From assembly GCA_020636475.1 (NCBI GenBank), contig JACJXU010000002.1, positions 1-64,000 of the forward strand: a stretch of 64,000 bases of DNA, written 5' to 3'. Position 1 is the stretch's first letter; each line of letters starts with the position of its first letter. This document shows, piece after piece, positions 35,932 through 42,762 of the stretch. A program made the position numbers and the translations under genes. Under the pieces are notes generated by a model that worked only from the letters and a program-made list of their open reading frames with translations, was not told the DNA's origin and searched no databases. Source of the DNA: Chitinophagales bacterium. Its GTDB lineage: Bacteria > Bacteroidota > Bacteroidia > Chitinophagales > UBA2359.

Positions 35932-36600
35932 ATGTACTTTAGTCTAGTATTGTTGTGTTCGTTTGTCCGTGTTTATGCACAGGATTTAATTGTTTTAAGT
36001 TCGGGAGAAGAAAAAGTAGTGAAAATTATGGAGGTGAATGAAAAACAAAGTGGCTTGCAAGGAAATAGATAAGCCTGAAAGTATCACTTTCTACATTGAC
36101 AGGTCAGATATTCAGCGTATTGTATTTGACGTGATGGTGCGGTGAAATTTAACGAAAAATGCCACCAACAATGCTTCGGATAATAATAGTATTGCCGGAG
36201 GGACAAGTATGTACGAAAAAGGGCGTATTGATGCGAAAACCTATTACGACCACGACGGCGGAAAAACAGGTACCTTGGTGGTGAGTATATTGAATCCTTT
36301 CGGAGGGCTTATTCCTGCCATAGCCTGCTCTTCTACTACGCCAAGAGAAGCAAATTTGGGTTATCCCAGTGTGGAACTAATGCAGGATATTGATTACAGA
36401 AATGGCTACTCCAACAAGGCAAGAAAAATAAAAAGCAGAAAAGTATGGACTGCTTGGGAATTGGTCTGGGCGTGAATATTGCCGTAGCAATATTGCTACT
36501 CAATAAAGAAGCAAGAAAATAAAAAGCAGAAAAGTATGGACTGCTTGGGGAATTGGTCTGGGCGTGAATATTGCCGTAGCAATATTGCTACTTAATTAAG
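35932..36600 (+). pseudogene. Frameshifted gene for a small secreted membrane-associated protein
   Basis: An ATG at 35932 opens a signal peptide and mature start (MYFSLVLLCSFVRVYAQDLI, then VLSSGEEKVVKIMEVNEKQ). The frame then breaks near 36048. Reading on in another frame gives KEIDKPESITFYIDRSDIQR and IVFD. A second break lies near 36130 and a third near 36158, after which NNASDNNSIAGGTSMYEKGR and the remaining residues continue to KSRKVWTAW. The end would be GIGLGVNIAVAILLLN, a membrane segment. The C-terminal part is duplicated in tandem (separate entry) with different 1-base deletions in each copy. Function unknown; sequencing error cannot be fully excluded, but the duplication argues for real decay. 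Confidence 0.75.
36419..36599 (+). repeat. 92-bp imperfect tandem duplication inside the pseudogene
   Basis: Unit A 36419-36510 and unit B 36511-36599 share nearly identical sequence, starting GCAAGAAAA and including GTATGGACTGCTTGGG and GCCGTAGCAATATTGCTACT. Unit A lacks one G in the GGGG run and unit B lacks one A in the AAAAA run, so each copy is broken in a different place. Confidence 0.85.
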
Positions 36601-36680
36601 TTGCGTATTGTAAGTCTTTTCTACTGGTACATCCGCAAGAAGTTTTGTATTCTGTCCAAAAGTCCGTTTTTTTGCAAAAA

Positions 36681-37169
36681 ATGGAAAAAGAACTTCCCAA
36701 AATTTTGGAGAGTACCGCAACAGTTCGCTTTCAGGATTGCGACCCGAATCGTCATCTGAACAACGCCCGTTTTATCCATTACTTCATCAATGCCCGCGAG
36801 GACCAAGTAAAAGAATACTACGACTTCGACCTTTTTAAACTGGCTGCCGAAGAAGGTATCGGCTGGTTTATTACCCAAAGCCAAATTGCTTTTTTCCGCC
36901 CCGCAATGCTGATGGAAGAGGTAGTGATACAATCGAAAACCATCGGTTTTACCGACCGTAAGCTAAAAGTAGAATTGCTGATGTTCAATCGCGACAAATC
37001 GTCTTTGAAGTCGGTGATGTGGGCGGAGTTTACACACTACAATTTTGTAAAACAAAAAAGCGAAACCCACGACCAACGACTCATTGATATGTTTTCGGCA
37101 GTAGTAGTGCCTTTAGAAACAAATATTTTTGAGGAGAGAGTACAACAACTGCGAAACTTACGGCATTAA
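36681..37169 (+). CDS. Hotdog-fold thioesterase-like protein
   Basis: 162 residues from ATG 36681 (MEKELPKILE); the TTG at 36645 adds a poor leader. The 4HBT motif is FQDCDPNRHLNNARFIHYFINAREDQ (about 19-44), with the Asp in the catalytic position of DCDxNxHLNN. It hydrolyses an acyl-CoA or acyl-ACP of unknown chain length. It lies 81 bp after the pseudogene. Its last 104 bp are repeated at 37672-37776 in the same reading frame (separate entry). Confidence 0.8.
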   Translation: MEKELPKILESTATVRFQDCDPNRHLNNARFIHYFINAREDQVKEYYDFDLFKLAAEEGIGWFITQSQIAFFRPAMLMEEVVIQSKTIGFTDRKLKVELLMFNRDKSSLKSVMWAEFTHYNFVKQKSETHDQRLIDMFSAVVVPLETNIFEERVQQLRNLRH

Positions 37170-37170
37170 G
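37066..37170 (+). repeat. Direct repeat, copy 1 (3' end of the thioesterase gene)
   Basis: The segment from CCCACGACCAACGACTCATT to the stop region matches 37672-37776 at roughly 90 percent by eye. Most differences are silent or conservative at protein level (EERVQQLRNLRH versus EERVQELRNLRR). Confidence 0.85.
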
Positions 37171-37197
37171 TTGTTTTTAAAACCAATCTACTGAAAA

Positions 37198-37440
37198 ATG
37201 AGGCTGACATCATCTGAAAAAATTGCAAAAGAACTTTTTAAACAGAGAGTACACAGGGAAATACTTTCAAAAAAAATAGAAAACCTATCCTCTCAGATAG
37301 AAAATTTTTTGAATAGTGGATACGAGTTTTCTGATGAATTTGAAAAAATAGGTGCTTTTAATTTTGAATTTGATTATTACTTAGATTTTGAATACATAGG
37401 ATATCCAAATTACCTTTTTGAAGTCAATTGGAAAAAATGA
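37198..37440 (+). CDS. Small hypothetical protein between the direct repeats
   Basis: 80 residues, charged and coiled-coil-like at the start (SEKIAKELFKQRVHREILSK) and rich in Phe, Tyr and acidic residues at the end (FNFEFDYYLDFEYIGYPNYLFEVNW). No family recognised; the acidic aromatic end is reminiscent of small immunity proteins, but this is only a resemblance. It is AT-rich compared with its neighbours. Downstream, 37441-37671 carries more frame fragments (for example KRLRIFCEAWKKAKEKVNS in one frame near 37560-37620), so this may be the first part of a broken longer gene. Confidence 0.4.
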   Translation: MRLTSSEKIAKELFKQRVHREILSKKIENLSSQIENFLNSGYEFSDEFEKIGAFNFEFDYYLDFEYIGYPNYLFEVNWKK

Positions 37441-37671
37441 TAAAATTCGATGTTACAGAAGAAATGATTTTGAAATGAAGGCTGCGTTGAAGAATCATTT
37501 ATGGCGATTTTAGAAATTTCTCCTGAAATAAAAAGAAGAACTCTACAATCAAACTATTAGAAAGCGATTGCGAATTTTTTGTGAAGCTTGGAAAAAAGCA
37601 AAAGAAAAGGTGAATTCAATAAGTTGGGTTTCATGATCCGATTGGGGCTGGAACAATGAATAGAAGATTGT
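37441..37671 (+). pseudogene. Decayed coding sequence downstream of the 80-residue frame
   Basis: Coding-like fragments without an intact frame, including RKRLRIFCEAWKKAKEKVNS and SDWGWNNE. They may belong to the 80-residue frame just upstream. No family recognised. Confidence 0.4.
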
Positions 37672-37776
37672 CCCACGACCAACGACTCATTGATATGTTT
37701 TCGGCAGTAGTAGTGTCTTTAGAAACAAATATTTTTGAAGAAAGAGTACAGGAGTTGCGCAATTTAAGGCGTTAAG
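37672..37776 (+). pseudogene. Duplicated 3' fragment of a thioesterase gene (direct repeat copy 2)
   Basis: Encodes SHDQRLIDMFSAVVVSLETN and IFEERVQELRNLRR then TAA, in the same frame as the end of the gene at 36681-37169. The rest of this copy is gone. The mostly synonymous differences suggest that it came from a once-working paralogue and not from a very recent copy. Confidence 0.8.
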
Positions 37777-37779
37777 TCG

Positions 37780-38280
37780 TTAGAAACTATAACAATCTAT
37801 CAATACCAAAGGAGCCGGCACCCATTCACTTTCATTGTCCGAACGGTCTTTTAGCTTTACTAAAAAGTGCAAACTGTCTAAGAGTGGATAGTCGGCATTT
37901 GGCGTACATGGTATGCCGCTAATAGGAATACAACATTGTGTGGGAATGCGCGCAAGTATTTGCCCTTTTATACTGCTGGTTACGCCTCTATCTTCTATTT
38001 GAGGTATCAAGAGCGAATCAATATAATCGGTGCGAGCATCGTATAAAAATAAACCCGGCTGAGAATCTAATTCTATCACGCCTAAATCCGCACCACTATC
38101 TTCAAACTCTATCAAAAAATACAAAGTATCCGTCACATTTCTTATAATGGTTTTGCTGGGTTGTATGGACACTATTCGCGGCACAGGACTATATTCTTCC
38201 GGTTTAATACAACCTGCAACACTAAAAAACGCAACCAATATTACTAACAGAAAAGTATATTTTTTAAGAAAATGAAACAT
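37780..38280 (-). CDS. Hypothetical lipoprotein
   Basis: 166 residues from ATG 38278-38280 (MFHFLKKYTFLLVILVAFFSVAGC), with lipobox VAGC; the frame upstream to 38325 lacks a signal peptide start. The mature part reads like an immunoglobulin-type beta sandwich (VPRIVSIQPSKTIIRNVTDTLYFLIEFEDSGADLG). This is a common Bacteroidota envelope lipoprotein type of unknown role. It converges on the thioesterase fragment and is divergent from the LuxE-like gene. Confidence 0.72.
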   Translation of the reverse strand: MFHFLKKYTFLLVILVAFFSVAGCIKPEEYSPVPRIVSIQPSKTIIRNVTDTLYFLIEFEDSGADLGVIELDSQPGLFLYDARTDYIDSLLIPQIEDRGVTSSIKGQILARIPTQCCIPISGIPCTPNADYPLLDSLHFLVKLKDRSDNESEWVPAPLVLIDCYSF

Positions 38281-38371
38281 ATTATTGGGTATAATTACAT
38301 TAAAAACGCAAGGCAAAATTCGCACTGGTAGTTCACAAAATTAACTTATTTTTGGAAATAAAATTGTATTT

Positions 38372-39373
38372 GTGAATTTTATCAATCAGTTTGACATACA
38401 AGAATATTTTTCGCTTGCCCAAAGCGATTTTCATAGTTTAGCATTAAATGTTTTTCGTTTCCAAGCGAGCCACAATCCCGTTTATCGTCAGTTTTTGCAG
38501 CAAATAAATTGTACTCCTGCAGCAATCGAAAACATACACGATATTCCGTTTCTGCCTATCAGTTTATTCAAAACCCAAAAAATACTTACCTACTATCAGC
38601 AAGCCGAAACTATTTTTACGAGTAGCGGCACCGCACAGCAAAACGCTTTTTCGCAGCACCACGTAGCGCGTATGGAAATGTATGAACAAAGTTTTCGGCA
38701 GACTTTTTCTTTGTTTTATGATACGCCGGAAAATTATCATATTCTTGCACTACTACCGGCTTATTTGGAGCGCGAAGGCTCATCATTGGTCTATATGGCA
38801 GATGCACTTATTCGGCAAAGCAAAGGTGCATACAGTGGTTTTTATTTGTATGATTACGAAAGTTTAGCCGAAAAAATAATAAAAGCTGAAGTTTCGGGAC
38901 AAAAAACACTCTTGATAGGCGTGAGCTTTGCCTTGTTGGATTTTGTAGAAAAATATCCACATTTCCCTTTAAAAAATACGATTATAATGGAAACAGGCGG
39001 TATGAAAGGTAAACGTCCCGAACTCACCCGACCGGAATTGCACGGAATTTTGTCGGCAGCTTTTGCGGTAGAAAAAATCCATTCGGAATACGGAATGACC
39101 GAACTGCTGTCGCAGGCGTATTCGCAAGGAGAGGGTATTTTTGCTTGTCCGCCTTGGATGCGTGTACTGTGTGGCGATGCCTACGACCCTCGCGCTTGGG
39201 TAGCTTCGGGGCAAAATGGCGTTTTGCGCATCATCGATTTAGCCAATTTGTATAGTTGTTCGTTTATTGCTACCCAAGATGTGGGCAAAGTTTTTCCCGA
39301 TGGTACTTTTGAAATACTCGGTCGTACTGACAACAGCGATTTGCGCGGCTGTAATTTATTGGTAGAAGCCTGA
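38372..39373 (+). CDS. LuxE/PaaK-like acyl-adenylating (acyl-protein synthetase) family protein
   Basis: 333 residues starting at GTG 38372. Motifs of the ANL superfamily: TIFTSSGTAQQNAF (about 80-93, phosphate-binding loop), SEYGMTELLSQAY (about 246-258, the A5 adenylation motif) and GRTDNSDLRGCNLL near the end. It is shorter than PaaK and fits the LuxE-type acyl-protein synthetases found in Bacteroidota. It would activate a carboxylic acid to an acyl-adenylate and pass it to a protein or CoA; the substrate is unknown. A TATTTTTG box at 38347-38354 may be its -7 promoter element. It converges on hutI. Confidence 0.82.
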   Translation: MNFINQFDIQEYFSLAQSDFHSLALNVFRFQASHNPVYRQFLQQINCTPAAIENIHDIPFLPISLFKTQKILTYYQQAETIFTSSGTAQQNAFSQHHVARMEMYEQSFRQTFSLFYDTPENYHILALLPAYLEREGSSLVYMADALIRQSKGAYSGFYLYDYESLAEKIIKAEVSGQKTLLIGVSFALLDFVEKYPHFPLKNTIIMETGGMKGKRPELTRPELHGILSAAFAVEKIHSEYGMTELLSQAYSQGEGIFACPPWMRVLCGDAYDPRAWVASGQNGVLRIIDLANLYSCSFIATQDVGKVFPDGTFEILGRTDNSDLRGCNLLVEA

Positions 39374-39394
39374 AAACATAATCAGTAAAATGCT

Positions 39395-40645
39395 TTATTT
39401 TTCTTTGGTAAACAATTTTCCCGAGAAAAACACCTTATCAATATGATTTTCGCCATAAGCGTAGGGCATATATGCCAAAGAAGGAATTTTTTTGGTAAGG
39501 ATAAAATTGGCTACTTTTCCTATAGAAATACTGCCATAATTTTCCGCAATTTCCATTGCGGCGGCACCATTAAGCGTTGCGGCAGCCAAGGCTTCTTGCG
39601 GCAGAAGTTTTTGTTGTGTACAAGCTAATGCTACGGTAAAAGCCATATTTCCGCTTGGCGTAGAGCCCGGATTGTAGTCCGTAGCAATACAAACGGGCAA
39701 GCCATTTTCTATCATTTTGCGCGCCGGACTGTAGGCTATGTTCAGAAAAAACGAAGTACCCGGCAAAACCGTAGGCATTGTTTCAGAAGCAAGCAGGCAA
39801 TCTATTTCGGTTTGGGTAATACATTCCAAATGATCAACCGAAACCGCATTCATTTTCACACCAGTTTGTACACCGCCGCTTACTGCCAGTTCGTTGGCGT
39901 GAATTTTGGGTTTTAAACCATATTTCCACGCTGCTTCCAAAATAGTTTCCGTTTCGTCGGGTGTAAAAAAACCTTTATCGCAAAAAACATCGCAGTAGTC
40001 GGCTAAACTTTCGCTGGCGATTTGAGGGAGCATTTCATTGATAATCAGATTTATATACTCGTTGCGGCGTGTTTTGTATTCCATCGGAACGGCGTGTGCG
40101 CCCAAAAAAGTAGCTTTTATGGGAATGGGTGCTTTTTCCTTCAGGCGTTGAATAACCCGCAACATTTTCAATTCGGCAGCTACACTCAATCCGTAGCCAC
40201 TTTTTATTTCTATGGCACCTGTGCCCATTGCCATTACGTTTTGCAAGCGTTGCCAAGCCGAAGCAAATAAGTCGTTTTCGGAAGTAGTTTGCAATTTGCG
40301 GGCAGAGTTGAGGATTCCGCCACCTTTTTCGGCAATTTCCTCGTACGTCATTCCTTGCAGTCGGTACAAAAATTCTTCCTCTCGCGAAGCCGCAAACACA
40401 ATATGTGTGTGCGAATCGCACCAAGCGGGCAACACTAATTGTCCACTTGCATCAATTACTTCTGTATCTTCGGGAAAGTTTGTTAGTGTATCCATTGTGC
40501 CAAAATCGGCAAAATGTCCATCTTTTATATACAAAAAGGCATTTTCTATAAAAGGAACTTCGCTCATTTCTTTTCCTTTGTACAATAAGCGATTTTCGGT
40601 TTCGGTAAGCCACAACTGGCGGATATTTTTAAGGAGTAAATGCAT
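39395..40645 (-). CDS. hutI: Imidazolonepropionase
   Basis: 416 residues. Amidohydrolase fold with metal ligands in DSHTHIVF, KIHANELA, VDHLEC and the catalytic Asp in ATDYNPGS (about 326). These are the typical HutI motifs, including GTGAIEIKSGYGL for substrate binding. It hydrolyses imidazolone propionate in histidine breakdown. No other hut gene is in the window, so the pathway is split. It lies 15 bp after the aminotransferase gene on the same strand, so it may be co-transcribed with unrelated sugar genes. Confidence 0.95.
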   Translation of the reverse strand: MHLLLKNIRQLWLTETENRLLYKGKEMSEVPFIENAFLYIKDGHFADFGTMDTLTNFPEDTEVIDASGQLVLPAWCDSHTHIVFAASREEEFLYRLQGMTYEEIAEKGGGILNSARKLQTTSENDLFASAWQRLQNVMAMGTGAIEIKSGYGLSVAAELKMLRVIQRLKEKAPIPIKATFLGAHAVPMEYKTRRNEYINLIINEMLPQIASESLADYCDVFCDKGFFTPDETETILEAAWKYGLKPKIHANELAVSGGVQTGVKMNAVSVDHLECITQTEIDCLLASETMPTVLPGTSFFLNIAYSPARKMIENGLPVCIATDYNPGSTPSGNMAFTVALACTQQKLLPQEALAAATLNGAAAMEIAENYGSISIGKVANFILTKKIPSLAYMPYAYGENHIDKVFFSGKLFTKEK

Positions 40646-40660
40646 GGATTTATAATTTTT

Positions 40661-41806
40661 TTAATAATTTTCATAAAATTCAAATATGCCTTCAATAACA
40701 CGGTCTTGTTCATCATCACTTAGGTCATAGAAAAGCGGCAAGCGCAAAAGCTGGTCGGCAAACATAAGCGTATGAGGCAAGGCTTCGCCGGAATGATTTT
40801 TTTGGTAAAATGGCGAAAGATGCAAGGCTTGATAATGGAATACGGCATCAATATTTTGCTTTTTCAAAAAAGAAATTAATGCACTTCGCTCGGAAAGATT
40901 ATTGCAAACCATGAAAAAAAGATGTCCGTTGTTAGTTGCATAAGCGGGAATTTGCGGAAGTTTTACGCCGAACTTTTGCAACTCAGCCAATTTGTCGGCG
41001 TAGCGTTGCCACAAGTATTTGCGCTTTGTTTGAATATCGGCTAAATGATTGAGTTGGGCATACAAAAAAGCAGCAATAATTTCCGAAGGCAAATAAGAAG
41101 AACCAATGTCCACCCAAGTATATTTGTCAATTTCGCCCCGGAAAAAAGCAGCTCGGTTCGTTCCTTTCTCGCGGATAATTTCAGCGCGGGCAATGTATTT
41201 TTCGTTGTTTATTACCAAAAGTCCGCCTTCACCAGAAATAACATTTTTAGTTTCGTGAAAAGAAAAAGTACTCATACAGCCAAAACTTCCCAAGGCTTTG
41301 CCCTTATAATAACTGTCAATAGCGTGGGCAGCATCTTCGATAAGTGCAATCTTATATTTTTGGGTTAAGTGCAAAATTTTGTCCATATCGCAGGCTACAC
41401 CCGCGTAATGTACAATGACAATTGCTTTGGTTTTTTCCGAAATATGTGCCTCAATTTTGTCAGCATCGATGTTCGGGAAATCGGCTTGTGTATCTACAAA
41501 AATCACTTTCGCGCCGCGCATTACGAAGGCATTGGCAGTAGAAACAAAGGTAAATGCAGGCATTATTACTTCATCGCCGGGCTGAATATCCAACAAAAAG
41601 GCACTCATTTCTAAGGCAGCAGTACAAGAGTGTACCAGCAAGCATTTTTTAAAAGGAAAATGCGTTTCAAAAAACGCGTGTACTTTTTTGGTAAAAAAAC
41701 CGTCTCCGGCAAGATGTCCTTTGGCTACGGCTTGGGTGATATACAAGGTTTCGTTGCCGGTAAGAAAAGGTTTGTTGAAGGGTATTTTGGGTAAAGTATT
41801 TTGCAT
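40661..41806 (-). CDS. DegT/DnrJ/EryC1 aminotransferase, dTDP-4-amino-4,6-dideoxygalactose transaminase type
   Basis: 381 residues from ATG 41804-41806 (MQNTLPKIPFNKPFLTG); the longer frame is a TTG leader. PLP Lys187 is in FSFHETKNVISGEGG; EDAAHA (about 157) and GDEVIMPAFTFVSTANA are also typical. The FHETKN and HLAGDGFFT motifs fit the WecE/RffA group, which aminates dTDP-4-keto-6-deoxyglucose. The product would be an amino sugar for surface polysaccharide. It lies 27 bp after the glycosidase-like gene, so the two are likely linked functionally. Confidence 0.88.
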   Translation of the reverse strand: MQNTLPKIPFNKPFLTGNETLYITQAVAKGHLAGDGFFTKKVHAFFETHFPFKKCLLVHSCTAALEMSAFLLDIQPGDEVIMPAFTFVSTANAFVMRGAKVIFVDTQADFPNIDADKIEAHISEKTKAIVIVHYAGVACDMDKILHLTQKYKIALIEDAAHAIDSYYKGKALGSFGCMSTFSFHETKNVISGEGGLLVINNEKYIARAEIIREKGTNRAAFFRGEIDKYTWVDIGSSYLPSEIIAAFLYAQLNHLADIQTKRKYLWQRYADKLAELQKFGVKLPQIPAYATNNGHLFFMVCNNLSERSALISFLKKQNIDAVFHYQALHLSPFYQKNHSGEALPHTLMFADQLLRLPLFYDLSDDEQDRVIEGIFEFYENY

Positions 41807-41833
41807 TTTGTGAAAAAATAAAATTTGAGGCAA

Positions 41834-42739
41834 CTAATCTGTTTCTAAAATTGCCAAGCCAAAACCGGTTTTTCCATACGCATTGCCGCAATACAACATA
41901 TAACGCGCGCCTTTCATATCGAATACAAAAGGGTAGCACAACATTTCGCTGTCCCAAGCAGTGGCTTCGGCAGCAACGCTAATGCCTACGCTTTCATCTT
42001 TGCGTTGCCAGTATATGCCATCATTCGATTCGGCGTAACCGATTAAGTATTTTTCGCCTCGAAAGGAGTACCACATTTTATACAAATTGTTTTCGTACAA
42101 AACTACAGGTTTGGAAAAAGCATAATCGGTGGCGGTAGTGGGCAAGCAAATGTGATTGCTACGCAAAAAATGTATGCCGTCAATTGCCCAAGCATATTTT
42201 AGCGGATGCAACATATCGCTGTTTTGCTTTCCCCAGCGTGTATGCGAGCCGTACCACATTAGTTGTTTTTCGGCTTGCACCAACACAAAAGGGTAGGAGA
42301 GCGAGTATGGGTCGTCGAAATTTCGGTCCATCATTGGTCCTTCGCTGATGCGTTCAAAGCCTTGGGTGTTTTCGCTCCATTGCAGCACACCAATCGCATT
42401 TTGGAAAGGTACATCTGTCGATAAATTCCAGCCGAGATAGTAGAGGTACTGAGTTCCGCGCACGTTTGCCAGACAAGCCATAGAGCAGCCTCTGTCGTCG
42501 AAAGTGCCGATTTTGCCCGGCGCGAGGATATGTTTTGGGGAAGAAACGGCATTGAAATTTTGCGAAAAATCGAAATCTATGGAAGCAATATGCGCACGAT
42601 TTTCCGCATCGCGGGGGCTAAAATAGATGCGAACTATTTTGTCGGACAACACTTGCGCCACCGGATTGGCAGCGTGCGATTGTAAGAAAAATACACTGCC
42701 GTCTGCGTTGTATAGTTGTTTTATTTTTTTCCATTTCAT
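41834..42739 (-). CDS. Glycosidase-like five-bladed beta-propeller protein
   Basis: 301 residues, no signal peptide, so probably cytoplasmic. It has repeated propeller blades with D/W-rich turns: VRIYFSPRDAENRAHIASIDFDF, DDRGCSMACLANV, YYLGWNLSTDVPFQNAIGVLQWS, LMWYGSHTRWGKQ and YKMWYSFRGEKYLIGYAESNDGIYW. These resemble GH43/GH32/GH130-type 'glycosidase' proteins of surface-sugar loci, where the role is often unknown. I could not place a clear catalytic trio. It stands just before the WecE-type aminotransferase and just after the PNGase F-like gene. Confidence 0.7.
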   Translation of the reverse strand: MKWKKIKQLYNADGSVFFLQSHAANPVAQVLSDKIVRIYFSPRDAENRAHIASIDFDFSQNFNAVSSPKHILAPGKIGTFDDRGCSMACLANVRGTQYLYYLGWNLSTDVPFQNAIGVLQWSENTQGFERISEGPMMDRNFDDPYSLSYPFVLVQAEKQLMWYGSHTRWGKQNSDMLHPLKYAWAIDGIHFLRSNHICLPTTATDYAFSKPVVLYENNLYKMWYSFRGEKYLIGYAESNDGIYWQRKDESVGISVAAEATAWDSEMLCYPFVFDMKGARYMLYCGNAYGKTGFGLAILETD

Positions 42740-42762
42740 ACAAAAAATCCTTGCAGGAAAAT

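Noticed and set aside
36209..36475. 88-residue open frame
   Set aside because: It is the middle part of a frameshifted gene, cut short by a missing base in the first duplication unit; annotated as part of the pseudogene.
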